Shown here piece by piece: positions 1 through 8,091 of a DNA stretch of 64,000 nt (position 1 is the stretch's first letter; every line of letters starts with the position of its first letter). Position numbers and translations under genes: made by a program. Origin of the DNA: an uncultured Caulobacterales bacterium (lineage in GTDB: Bacteria; Pseudomonadota; Alphaproteobacteria; Caulobacterales; Maricaulaceae); NCBI GenBank assembly GCA_938009235.1, contig CALLIK010000004.1, positions 491,725 to 555,724 of the forward strand, read 5' to 3'. Below the pieces are notes generated by a model that saw nothing but the letters and a program-made list of their open reading frames with translations, was not told the DNA's origin and ran no database searches.

Positions 1-603
1 CGCGAATTTCGTCGGTGAATATTGCCCAAACCCAGGAATAACCACGCGGCCTAGCTGCGAGGTCACATTGAAAATATGACCGTTGCCATTGGCACGCATA
101 GATGGGAGCGCCGCTTTAATCATCCGCTGCACCCCAAAGACATTCGTATCAAAAATGAGGTTTGTGGCCTCCATGTCTTGCGCTTCAATGGGCCCTGCAA
201 TCGATATGCCTGCATTATTGATCAATACGTCAAGCTTGCCCCCTGCCGCCTTGAGTGCCGCTGCAACGCCTGACTGGACTTGATCATCTTTGGTTACGTC
301 AATCTCTAGGACAGTGATGTCTAGCTGATCAGATTTTGCGAGAGCTTCGAGGTCTGTCGCTTCGGGCCTAGGCAAATTCCGCATTGTCGCGAACACCTTG
401 GCACCTAAACGTGCGTAATGTTCTGCGCCAAGGCGTCCAAAACCAGACGAAGACCCTGTGATCAATATAGACACACCAGTTAGGTCGATGGTGTCAGTAG
501 CCGTAGCCTCTGGCGCTTTTGCACACGCAGAGACATAGACCGCAGCGGTGATAGACGCTCCGAGCATGAGGCTACGGCGATTAAGTTTGAATGTGTCTGA
601 CAT
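1..603 (-). CDS. SDR-family oxidoreductase with Tat/lipoprotein-like N-terminus (partial, C-terminus off window)
   Basis: Read on the minus strand from an ATG at 603. The first ~30 residues hold a twin-arginine stretch (NRRSLMLG) followed by a hydrophobic segment ending VSAC, so the enzyme may be exported by Tat and perhaps lipidated. The short-chain dehydrogenase/reductase core follows: TGSSSGFG cofactor-binding loop, NNAG, and the YSPTK catalytic Tyr/Lys right before the window edge. The family performs NAD(P)-dependent oxidation or reduction of alcohols and ketones; the substrate cannot be read. The C-terminal part lies outside the window. An exported SDR is less usual than a cytoplasmic one. 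Confidence 0.9.
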   Translation of the reverse strand, partial: MSDTFKLNRRSLMLGASITAAVYVSACAKAPEATATDTIDLTGVSILITGSSSGFGRLGAEHYARLGAKVFATMRNLPRPEATDLEALAKSDQLDITVLEIDVTKDDQVQSGVAAALKAAGGKLDVLINNAGISIAGPIEAQDMEATNLIFDTNVFGVQRMIKAALPSMRANGNGHIFNVTSQLGRVVIPGFGQYSPTKFA

Positions 604-810
604 GATGGCGGCTCCTGTAATATCCGCAGAAGGTATCAGGTCAACAGCGTCTTGTCCTCAAGCAAAATTGGGGAACGGTCAGTCGTAGGTGTTGAGTTAG
701 AGGTCAAAACATATTCAAGGAATGACGACCCAACATCGAAGGCCGTACAAACAACATGCGGGTTTACGTGCTAATCAAACGTCCACAATGGCTGCATTTA
801 GGGAATTAAA

Positions 811-844
811 CGAGCGGCTTAGAACGCCCAGTGTAAGCCGCTGG
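811..844. repeat. Hairpin repeat copy 1
   Basis: Perfect 9-bp inverted repeat AGCGGCTTA (813-821) / TAAGCCGCT (834-842) with a 12-nt loop. The same architecture recurs at 1641 and 1715. It lies in the non-coding stretch 604-948, where I see no convincing gene (a 63-codon open frame at 722-913 lacks any family signal). Confidence 0.6.
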
Positions 845-948
845 CGGGGTGCTTCGTCAAAACAAATTAGCCTCGACAAGTCTATTTCACGGAACTACGA
901 AGGAGAAGAATAGACGCTTAAATCAAGTCACTTAAAGCAGTAGGACAT

Positions 949-1494
949 ATGATGTTTGGCAAACGACTCTTCCCAGTTTTAGGTTGTGTCCTAGGACTTT
1001 CGGGCTGCGCAACTGGCTTTGACAGTCCATCAAAATCTGAACCTCATGCGACATTGCGTATGGAAAGGAGTCTAACGACTATGCAGGAGCCGGACGTCTC
1101 GGTTTACCAGGGCGAAGAGATTATTCTCCAGTTCTATTGGCAGGATGATGGGAACAATTGCGAAGGCCGAAAAATTCTTAGTAATCTAGGACCGTTTTCG
1201 TCAAAAAAGGAAGTCAGGTTAGCGCCGAATAGACCTATACGGTTTCTAGCAAGAAATGCATATGGTTTAGACGTCAATGCCGTGAGGATATCTCAAATCA
1301 CTGGGAAATATTCAGATAGCTATTCTTGCTCTGCATATGGTGAATTTATTCCAGATGAAGGCAGGTTCTACGTTGTAAAACTCACGGACCGCAAAGACGG
1401 TAAATGCGAGTTGAGTATTGATGAAACTTCTAACTCTACTATCCGTGGGCTGACAATAGATAATAATGTCTGCCCTACATCCCCATCAGATTAG
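949..1494 (+). CDS. Small predicted lipoprotein, unknown function
   Basis: 181 residues. The N-terminus MMFGKRLFPVLGCVLGLSGC is a typical lipoprotein signal: basic n-region, hydrophobic core and lipobox LSGC, with Cys20 as the likely lipidated residue, so the product should sit on the periplasmic side of a membrane. Two adjacent ATGs exist; the second (952) has better spacing to the AGGA at 942-945. The mature part is rich in beta-type segments and has several Cys (NNCEGR, SYSCSA, GKCELS, NNVCPT) that could form disulphides. I do not recognise the family. It stands alone between stretches of non-coding DNA bearing hairpin repeats. Confidence 0.75.
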   Translation: MMFGKRLFPVLGCVLGLSGCATGFDSPSKSEPHATLRMERSLTTMQEPDVSVYQGEEIILQFYWQDDGNNCEGRKILSNLGPFSSKKEVRLAPNRPIRFLARNAYGLDVNAVRISQITGKYSDSYSCSAYGEFIPDEGRFYVVKLTDRKDGKCELSIDETSNSTIRGLTIDNNVCPTSPSD

Positions 1495-1640
1495 CGTTAA
1501 GAGTTAGTAGGTTAGAGACCAAAATGGAAACCGTGGTTTCTTTTGATTTACTTCTAAAGGCGCGTTCGTAAAACTCGCTGAGGGTTAGGCGATCAAGCTC
1601 TTCGCATTTGTGAGTAAGGTCAACCGAAAGACTTACAAGC

Positions 1641-1676
1641 CGAGCGGTTTAAAATCGCCCAAAGTAAGCCACTGAG
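1641..1676. repeat. Hairpin repeat copy 2
   Basis: AGCGGTTTA (1643-1651) and TAAGCCACT (1665-1673) form a 9-bp stem with one mismatch and a G-U pair; sequence and layout match the copy at 811-844. Confidence 0.55.
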
Positions 1677-1714
1677 CTAATGTCAGCTTTAGGTATAAGG
1701 TTATCATTTTGCGT

Positions 1715-1750
1715 GTGACTTAAAATCGTTCAAGCGAAGTCGTTGGGCAA
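1715..1750. repeat. Hairpin repeat copy 3
   Basis: Aligns without gaps to copy 2 over about 35 nt (shared core TTAAAATCG) but both stem arms have changed together: GTGACTT pairs with AAGTCGTT. The paired changes suggest selection on the folded form. Confidence 0.5.
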
Positions 1751-1796
1751 ACGACATTTCAGCCTGAAACCGAATAACCCCCGCTTTAGAAATTAA

Positions 1797-1995
1797 ACTC
1801 TCTTTCGTTTTCAACGCGGTATAAGAAAAGCACAGAGATTAATCCCCGCATTCAAAAGCTGTGTCATTCTCAGGGCGTTCTTTCGAACATGGGACAGGTA
1901 GGAGCTCACCTTGTGCAATTCATTTACAATGAAATGCACGCACTGGTTCGAAGGACGATGGGGTTGAGCGTTGGGTGGTGAGACATCCGAGTGTG
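1797..1995 (+). ncRNA. Candidate structured RNA, copy A (paralogue of the element at 63830-63970)
   Basis: Positions 1797-1899 align without a gap to the reverse complement of 63868-63970; I count 77 identical of 103. The most conserved parts are the first 18 nt (ACTCTCTT.CGTTTTCAA) and a 40-nt core containing CTGTGTCATTCT, GCGTTCTTTCG and GGACAGGT. After the core both copies have a small hairpin with different bases but similar pairing, and copy A adds a 27-nt hairpin (GTGCA ... TGCAC) before a shared CTGGTTCG. No open frame spans it. The rest of 1495-2208 holds only hairpin repeats. The RNA family is unknown to me; the 3' end is approximate. Confidence 0.45.
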
Positions 1996-2208
1996 CCGGG
2001 CCTTTTGAAGTGAGAGCCGACTACTAGGTCTAATGGCCAAACTGTAGGGACAGATGGGCCGCTTCATCAAAAACCGTCGCCGCAACGTTATGACTTGCGT
2101 AAAACACTTTTTCTATTTCGGTATTCCGTCGTGGGTACTGACGTTGCGGGCCGTCCCGCCTAAAATAGATGATCAAAGCCGCGCCCCAGATGGGCGGCAA
2201 GCGATGAC

Positions 2209-2433
2209 CTATGAGCGTATCTCAAAGGTCTTGTTACGCGACGTGACGCCGCGAATTAAAACACAGGAGGATTTCGAGACACCGAGCGCTTTGCTCAAGA
2301 GTTTGATGACGGCTTTATTCGCCTTGCCATCTTCGGGGATTGTCGTGACGTAAACACGTACGCCCTCGTCCGAGACTTTAATTTCATTTCGCGACGCATT
2401 TGGCGAAACGCGGACGGCCAATTGGCCGTCCAT
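2209..2433 (-). CDS. DUF167 (YggU-type) family protein
   Basis: 74 residues matching the small DUF167 fold: VRVSPNASRN near the start, then IPEDGKANKAVIKLLSKALGVSKSSCVLIRGVTSRNKTFEI, with the GKANKAVI and RGVTSRNK segments typical of the family. Its molecular function is not established. It starts 50 nt after the asd stop on the same strand and probably shares that transcript. In-frame codons extend upstream to the asd stop but offer no ATG, GTG or TTG, so the ATG at 2433 is the only ordinary start. The family is often slightly longer at the N-terminus. Confidence 0.85.
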   Translation of the reverse strand: MDGQLAVRVSPNASRNEIKVSDEGVRVYVTTIPEDGKANKAVIKLLSKALGVSKSSCVLIRGVTSRNKTFEIRS

Positions 2434-2483
2434 TATGTGATCAGAAAGCGTTACGCGATCTTCTCTATGACTTGGATTACGGA

Positions 2484-3512
2484 TTACTTAGATTTTGGAT
2501 TACGGGGCAATTTTTGGTTCGCCAATAATTCAGCGATCTGAACCGTGTTCAGCGCCGCACCCTTACGGAGGTTATCAGAGACAACCCACATATTCAGCGT
2601 ATTGTCCTGCGTGCTGTCTTCGCGAATACGAGACACGAATGTCGCAAATTCACCGACACATTCAACTGGCGTCACATAGCCGCCGTCTTCGCGTTTATCG
2701 ACAACCATCAGGCCTGGGCTTTCGCGTAACAATTCACGCGCATCATCCGCAGTGAGTTCATTTTCAAACTCGATGTTCAAGCTTTCAGCATGACCAACAA
2801 ATGTAGGAACACGAACGCAGGTCGCCGTAACTTTGATTGACGGATCCAGAATGCGCTTTGTTTCTGCATTCATCTTCCACTCTTCTTTCGTGTCGCCACT
2901 GTCTAGGAAGACATCGATATGCGGGATCACGTTAAAGGCAATTTGCTTAGGGAAGTTGATCGGTTGGAAATTGTCGTTCGAATAGATGCCTTTGGTCTGC
3001 AACCAAAGCTCGTCCATGTTCTTCTTCCCGCCGCCTGAAACGGATTGATAGGTCGACACTACAACGCGTTTGATTTTCGCGCGGTCATGTAATGGTTTCA
3101 GCGCAACAACCATTTGAATGGTGGAGCAGTTAGGATTGGCAATGATGCCCTTTTTGAAATTCATGACTTCGTGAGCGTTCACTTCTGGAACGATCAACGG
3201 AACATCAGGGTCCATGCGCCAAGCTGAGGAATTATCGATGACAATCGCGCCAGCGGCAGCAATTTTAGGGGACCATTTTTTTGACACTTCGCCGCCCGCA
3301 CTCATCAACGCAATGTCGACAGTGGTGAAATCAAACATGTCCAGATCTTCGCATCGTAGATCATCATCGCCATAACTGACGATCCGGCCTTTGGATTTAC
3401 GGCTGGCGACTGCGTGTACAATTTCAATATCCAAGTCGCACTCGGACAAAATCGTGAGCATTTCTGTCCCGACGTTACCTGTGGCACCCACGACGGCGAT
3501 ACGATAGCCCAT
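2484..3512 (-). CDS. asd: Aspartate-semialdehyde dehydrogenase
   Basis: Reduces aspartyl phosphate to aspartate semialdehyde with NADPH, the branch point to lysine/diaminopimelate, threonine and methionine. The NADP-binding motif GATGNVG follows immediately after the start and the active-site Cys lies in NPNCSTIQM. The 342-residue length fits the family. I chose the ATG at 3512 because a GGAG sits just upstream and the family begins with MGYRIAVVGATGN; the frame stays open to 3563 with extra residues that have no homologous look. DUF167 follows on the same strand. Confidence 0.96.
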   Translation of the reverse strand: MGYRIAVVGATGNVGTEMLTILSECDLDIEIVHAVASRKSKGRIVSYGDDDLRCEDLDMFDFTTVDIALMSAGGEVSKKWSPKIAAAGAIVIDNSSAWRMDPDVPLIVPEVNAHEVMNFKKGIIANPNCSTIQMVVALKPLHDRAKIKRVVVSTYQSVSGGGKKNMDELWLQTKGIYSNDNFQPINFPKQIAFNVIPHIDVFLDSGDTKEEWKMNAETKRILDPSIKVTATCVRVPTFVGHAESLNIEFENELTADDARELLRESPGLMVVDKREDGGYVTPVECVGEFATFVSRIREDSTQDNTLNMWVVSDNLRKGAALNTVQIAELLANQKLPRNPKSK

Positions 3513-3611
3513 GATGATCTCCATTGATCGATTTAGAAAAGCGTGCGGGCCATACGCGACCAAAAGACGAATCGCAAGATGTAATAGCGTGTTAATACAC
3601 TAGGGGGGAAT

Positions 3612-3917
3612 TTAACGTCGCGCGCGCATCCGCAACCCAACGGCCAAAGCGATAAAACCGACAAAGGCAAAGCCTGAGACTTCAAGCTTGCTTGCGCCAA
3701 ACAACCACGGTGACGTCCACCCCTTCATGCTGCCGACACCTTCGGGTACGCCGTTCATCATGATCGCGCCCAAAAGAATAGCCAGCAGAGCGAAAACGCC
3801 CATGAGCATGAACATGCCATTGTAAAACCGTTGATCAGAGGCGCGCTGAATAGCTTTACGCTCTTGAACACGTTGATAGCGCGAGGCGCGGCGGAGGCGT
3901 TTTTTAGGGTCCGACAT
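3612..3917 (-). CDS. Small two-helix membrane protein, unknown
   Basis: 101 residues. A strongly basic N-terminus (KKRLRRASRYQRVQERK) precedes two hydrophobic stretches, about residues 33-53 (MFMLMGVFALLAILLGAIMM) and 80-95 (VSGFAFVGFIALAVGL), with a short basic tail RMRARR. By the positive-inside rule both termini should face the cytoplasm. It lies upstream of asd on the same strand with a ~100-nt gap. Family not recognised. Confidence 0.7.
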   Translation of the reverse strand: MSDPKKRLRRASRYQRVQERKAIQRASDQRFYNGMFMLMGVFALLAILLGAIMMNGVPEGVGSMKGWTSPWLFGASKLEVSGFAFVGFIALAVGLRMRARR

Positions 3918-3966
3918 GAACTAAGCCTAACATGGCATTTCGACGAATCCATGCTAAGGTGCAGTT

Positions 3967-4437
3967 ATGAGATATATTGCCCGCCCACTCATTGCAGTCT
4001 TTTGCCTATTATTGCCGCTGACTACACAAGCGCAATCTGGTGATCTCGATGAATTTTACCCTGATGTAGACTACGCCTCCCCGCTCTCAGAAGCTGCGTT
4101 AAGTTCAGTGTTCAAAGGCAAAACCCATCAAGGCAGTTACAATTTTTTGAACAACAACATCACGACGTTTGCCTTTGAGGAAACGACGGCAGCGAATGGC
4201 CTCATCAGGCACGTTCAACAAGGTAAAGTCGACACAGGTCAATGGACCTTGGACGAAGACACAATCTGCTACGATTATGACGATCCAAATTTACGCCAAG
4301 CCTGTTTCAGAATTTATAAGCGCGGAAACTGTTATTATCATTATCAAGTCAGCGCAGAAGGCCGAGCCCGCTTCGGGTTCACGGCCAGAACTATCATTGC
4401 GGGCGACACAGCAAATTGCGAGCCATCCCTTGTTTAA
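3967..4437 (+). CDS. Secreted protein, first of a tandem paralogous pair
   Basis: 156 residues beginning with a signal peptide (MRYIARPLIAVFCLLLPLTTQAQ) and an AAGG ribosome-binding site. The mature part has regularly spaced Cys (DTICYDY, LRQACFRIY, RGNCYYHY, ANCEPS). The downstream gene at 4430 shows the same order of segments: V-F-x-G-x-T, D/V-x-x-G-x-W, T-(V/I)-C, CFR(I/V)Y, NCYY. The two therefore come from a duplication. Likely periplasmic or extracellular; no known family seen. Confidence 0.75.
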   Translation: MRYIARPLIAVFCLLLPLTTQAQSGDLDEFYPDVDYASPLSEAALSSVFKGKTHQGSYNFLNNNITTFAFEETTAANGLIRHVQQGKVDTGQWTLDEDTICYDYDDPNLRQACFRIYKRGNCYYHYQVSAEGRARFGFTARTIIAGDTANCEPSLV

Positions 4438-4921
4438 CCGATCCCAATTTAATCAGCTCATATCAAAAAGTGTTTTGGCCTACGCGCTTTTGGTTTTGCC
4501 CCTTGGGGCAGCCGCGCAAACACAAGATACGGATATTAGGCCAAACGCCAACCAATTAACCTCGCAGGACATCAAAACCGTTTTCACGGGCACGACAATG
4601 GACGGGGCCTATAGTTTTGGCAGGAATGGCCGCGCCCAATCTTTCTACACGGAAACACATCATCCAAACGGGACACTCAACTACACTGAAGGTGATGACG
4701 TTCAGTCAGGACGTTGGTTCGTTAAGCGCGACACAGTTTGCTTCATGTATCCATCCAACCAACTCGCAGGGGGTTGCTTTCGCGTCTATCAAGTCAAAAA
4801 TTGCTATTATTTCTATTCAACCACACGGCCGCAAACAGGCACGGAGTTAGGGCAGGATTATTGGACGGCACGCTCAGTAAAAATGGGCGAAAGACCACGA
4901 TGCGAAAAAGCGATTAGTTAA
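4430..4921 (+). CDS. Secreted protein, second of the tandem pair; probable TTG start
   Basis: Paralogue of the gene at 3967, with the conserved DTVCFMY, GGCFRVYQV, NCYYFYS and a C-terminal RPRCEKA. No ATG or GTG starts a signal peptide in this frame. A TTG at 4430, overlapping the upstream stop, gives MFNRSQFNQLISKSVLAYAL plus a hydrophobic core ending LPLGAAAQ, a good signal peptide. A TTG at 4475 is the alternative. Overlap with the upstream gene suggests translational coupling. Function unknown. Confidence 0.6.
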   Translation: MFNRSQFNQLISKSVLAYALLVLPLGAAAQTQDTDIRPNANQLTSQDIKTVFTGTTMDGAYSFGRNGRAQSFYTETHHPNGTLNYTEGDDVQSGRWFVKRDTVCFMYPSNQLAGGCFRVYQVKNCYYFYSTTRPQTGTELGQDYWTARSVKMGERPRCEKAIS

Positions 4922-5053
4922 GGCCCATCATTGTCCGCCCGAATGAAGCTGGAATGCGCGTTCAGTTGCGACTCATCTAGATCAAGCTAAAGAGAAGGAT
5001 ATTGTTGACTTAGGCGTCTTGTAAGCGACCTTTCTTTTGTTAAGTATCATTCT

Positions 5054-6055
5054 ATGCGTATCGAAACACATTCCCTTGGAACTCAACAGCGCCCCCCAAT
5101 CGGCTTAGCCCTTGGCGGTGGTGTAGCGCGCGGCTGGGCTCATATCGGCGCCATGCGTGCGTTGATGGAAGCGGGAATCAAACCTGACATTATTGCTGGC
5201 ACTTCAATTGGTGCAATAGTTGGAGCCGCCTATCTTTCGGGAAAATTAGACGTCTTAGAGAAATGGGCGCTCTCACTAAACCAGCGCAAAGTCATGGGAT
5301 ATATGGACATTAAATGGGGTGGATCGGGCCTCATGAAAGGCGACAGATTAGCGCGTGTGTTAAATCACTATATGGGTGATGTGAACATCGAAGACCTCGA
5401 TAAAAAATTTGCGGCTGTAACCTGTGATCTGCGTACTGGGTATGAAGTTTGGTTGCAACGCGGCCCAATCGTTCCTGCCATCCGAGCATCCTACGCCCTT
5501 CCCGGCGCGTTTGAACCCGTGAAAATCGATGGCCGTTTTATGATTGATGGCGCGTTAGTGAACCCAGTCCCTGTTTCGACGTGCCGCGCTTTAGGGGCAC
5601 ATATGGTGATCGCCATAAGCCTGAACGGTGACGCCTTCGGTCCAATGGGCAGCAGTCACGAAGTCGACCTTGAGGGCGATAATGAAGGTGAATCAGATCC
5701 ATTTGGAATGGCAAGCCAAAGCCTGAACAAATTACGTCCAGACCGCCTACTTCTCAAATCTATGATCGGCGGCGTTACACCCGGCAAGAGTCCAAAAATT
5801 GGATCGGTAATGATGGGAACATTAAACATCGTCATGGATCGAATTTCTAGATCGCGTTTGGCGGGCGACCCACCAGATGTATTCGTCGCGCCAAGGATCG
5901 GACATATAGGCATGTTAGAGTTCACAAAAGCAGAAGAACTAATCGAACGCGGCTATGCGGCCATGCAACACGAAATTCCGTTGATTCGATCTGTTATTGA
6001 CGTGTTGTCGCAAATGCCCTCAGCGGTGGCCCTTGATGACAAAAAGAAGTCATAG
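5054..6055 (+). CDS. Patatin-like phospholipase family protein (RssA/NTE type)
   Basis: 333 residues. Shows the patatin catalytic layout: oxyanion loop GGGVARG (residues 21-27), nucleophile elbow GTSIG with Ser51, and the catalytic Asp in IDGALVNPVP (Asp165), about 115 residues later. Such enzymes are serine/aspartate lipid acyl hydrolases; the bacterial RssA group is cytoplasmic or membrane-associated and its natural substrate is generally unknown. No signal peptide is visible. The last ~130 residues are less conserved. Stands alone, 133 nt after the secreted pair. Confidence 0.88.
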   Translation: MRIETHSLGTQQRPPIGLALGGGVARGWAHIGAMRALMEAGIKPDIIAGTSIGAIVGAAYLSGKLDVLEKWALSLNQRKVMGYMDIKWGGSGLMKGDRLARVLNHYMGDVNIEDLDKKFAAVTCDLRTGYEVWLQRGPIVPAIRASYALPGAFEPVKIDGRFMIDGALVNPVPVSTCRALGAHMVIAISLNGDAFGPMGSSHEVDLEGDNEGESDPFGMASQSLNKLRPDRLLLKSMIGGVTPGKSPKIGSVMMGTLNIVMDRISRSRLAGDPPDVFVAPRIGHIGMLEFTKAEELIERGYAAMQHEIPLIRSVIDVLSQMPSAVALDDKKKS

Positions 6056-6177
6056 CATAAGTTATCTGAGCAACTGTGATGACCAAATCTTCCCGTTCTG
6101 GTCTGATCCTGTTAACTCTACTCTCTCATGAGGCGAAAGCTGTCGCGAATCCTTAATATAGGTGAAAGACAGACTGC

Positions 6178-7509
6178 ATGAGACAATTGCAATATTTCAC
6201 TGGTGCCAATGATAATTCTCCAAATTGGCGAACTACAGCTACTGCGTTTAGCCCCGCCCCAGATACGACGGCCAACATTCCAGTGAAGCAACAGGACTTT
6301 AGCCTCGAACAAATTTTATGGCTTATTCCAATGACGGCTTTTGTTGCAGGCATAGTGGCATGGTGGATACAGCTTCCAAGTGCGGTCCTTATGTTGCCAT
6401 CCGTTGGAATAGGCCTCGCTCTTTTCCTAACCGCTGTCTTGGCTAGAGAATCTTATGAAGCTCAGAACTTGAGCATTCTTGCTACCGTAGGAGCCTTCGC
6501 AACCAGTATTTTTGCTGCGGCCTCTCAATCTGGTATATTGCTCTACACAACAGACATCTCCGTGCTAGTATCAATACTCTCAATTGGTCTGGCTTGGACG
6601 TTCAAATCACGTCCGGCCCTGATGTTAAGCGGGTTTGCAGGCCTGTTATGGTTGGCGAGTTTAAATCCAGACATCAGCACTTCACTTGGATTGGGTACAC
6701 CTACAGCACAAAGTTGGCTTTCGCTTTTTCCAGTCATAATATTAGCACAAGGACTTCTCGCCACACACTTACGATCTTACAGCACCTTAATCGTCACGAT
6801 TATTGCGAGTTATGCTTTCATAGCGAGTGTTGGTGCGAGCCTCCCTCTCATGGCATTGGTCGGTCTCTTTTTTGCCATTGCAGCAGCCCATCACCGCCTA
6901 GGTAAGGCGTGGGCGGATCAAGATATATTTGGCTCGCATTTACATAGTATAATGGGATGGGTCGCCGCTGTAGGCGCGGCGTTCTACCTTCAATCAGTTT
7001 GGTTGAATTTGGAAACAGGTCAAGCCGAAGCGCTTTGGACACCACTTCAAGGGTGGTGGATTGCCTTGGGCCTAGCGACTTTAGCGCTCTTCATTTCCTC
7101 GATCATTCGCTACAAACATGCTCAAATTACACTTTTTGGAATTTTTCTAGTGAGCGCAGCTGCTTTAATTCTGCCTATCGCCTCCGTTCGCCCTGATGTG
7201 ATTTACTTCACATTCGATACAGTCCCAGGTTTGCCTGCACATCCTGGCTTTGGGTATGTCATCGGGGCCACCATTATGGCCAGTGGTGTCGCTTGGCTCG
7301 TCAACGGGCTTCGCAGGGCTAGAACAGTAGACATGGTTTTAGGTGCTGCGGTTGTTGGCATACAAGGCCTGATCTTATTCAATCCAGATTGGATTAACCT
7401 AGACCTTGGGATTGTTTTCGCGTTGTCACTCATCTGCGCATTGTCTGTTAGCGGACTAATAGCTGGCGCGACCCTCAATCACAGTCGCCCCGCTCAACGA
7501 CGCGCTTAA
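6178..7509 (+). CDS. Polytopic membrane protein, unknown
   Basis: 443 residues: a soluble ~45-residue N-terminus followed by at least ten hydrophobic segments nearly to the C-terminus (for example ILWLIPMTAFVAGIVAWWI, ALVGLFFAIAAAHH, LGIVFALSLICALSVSGLI). No transporter or enzyme signature that I can name. The next gene, a GYF_2-domain protein 39 nt downstream, is probably cotranscribed. Confidence 0.75.
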   Translation: MRQLQYFTGANDNSPNWRTTATAFSPAPDTTANIPVKQQDFSLEQILWLIPMTAFVAGIVAWWIQLPSAVLMLPSVGIGLALFLTAVLARESYEAQNLSILATVGAFATSIFAAASQSGILLYTTDISVLVSILSIGLAWTFKSRPALMLSGFAGLLWLASLNPDISTSLGLGTPTAQSWLSLFPVIILAQGLLATHLRSYSTLIVTIIASYAFIASVGASLPLMALVGLFFAIAAAHHRLGKAWADQDIFGSHLHSIMGWVAAVGAAFYLQSVWLNLETGQAEALWTPLQGWWIALGLATLALFISSIIRYKHAQITLFGIFLVSAAALILPIASVRPDVIYFTFDTVPGLPAHPGFGYVIGATIMASGVAWLVNGLRRARTVDMVLGAAVVGIQGLILFNPDWINLDLGIVFALSLICALSVSGLIAGATLNHSRPAQRRA

Positions 7510-7548
7510 TCCCTATCACAATGGCACGAATCAAGGCTATCAAGGGAC

Positions 7549-8091
7549 ATGACACCTAACTCTGGACAGCCTCACACCCCAGCTCCTGCTGAACGCCAAT
7601 GGTATATTCAAGTAGATGAGCAAGCCTACGGACCATTCGATGACAATACTCTGTGGCAGTATATGCAAGAAGGCCGAGTCAGCCCGCAATCTCTAATAAG
7701 TCAGGGGCCACACAAAAAATTTCAGCCTGTATCTGCCGATGCAGCTCTTATGAGTTGGTTCGCACAAATCCCTCAAGCTGCACCCATGCAACAAGAACCA
7801 GAGCACATGGAAACGGCCTTTATGATCATGGGTGAAATCAGGTCAGGCAAAGGTATGGAATTCATGCAAAGCTTACAGAACCTTGGCCCCACGCAACGCC
7901 TTGGCACATCTGTTTGGCTTCTCAGAGCGCGCACCAACGCGCAAACTTTAATGAACACTCTCAGTCAACCGCTTGGCTCGGAAGACAGATTATTTGTCTT
8001 GGATAGCTTTGCCAATGAAACAGCTTGGTTCAACCTTTCGCCAGAGATGGATACTCAAATTGCGAATCTTTGGAACATCCAAACGGGTTAA
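7549..8091 (+). CDS. GYF_2 (DUF4339) domain protein
   Basis: 180 residues. Residues ~18-65 match a GYF_2 domain: WYIQVDEQAYGPFDDNTLWQ then a G-R-V-S-P-x-S-L-I segment. These domains are thought to bind proline-rich or membrane-protein tails. The C-terminal ~95 residues (from ETAFMIMGEIRSGKG) are an unassigned alpha/beta-looking domain. A good AAGGGA site precedes the ATG. Placed directly after the polytopic membrane protein, a plausible partner. The 3' end overlaps the convergent gamma-carbonic anhydrase gene by 4 nt. Confidence 0.8.
   Translation: MTPNSGQPHTPAPAERQWYIQVDEQAYGPFDDNTLWQYMQEGRVSPQSLISQGPHKKFQPVSADAALMSWFAQIPQAAPMQQEPEHMETAFMIMGEIRSGKGMEFMQSLQNLGPTQRLGTSVWLLRARTNAQTLMNTLSQPLGSEDRLFVLDSFANETAWFNLSPEMDTQIANLWNIQTG

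Noticed and set aside
722..913. 63-codon open frame upstream of the lipoprotein gene
   Set aside because: No family signal, poor ribosome-binding site, and it contains hairpin repeat copy 1.
1743..1976. GTTGGGC/GTTGGGT motifs suggesting integron attC sites
   Set aside because: No matching RYYYAAC partner at attC spacing and no integrase or cassette array in view.
2054..2353. 99-codon open frame on the plus strand
   Set aside because: Lies mostly antisense to the well-supported DUF167 gene and resembles no protein.
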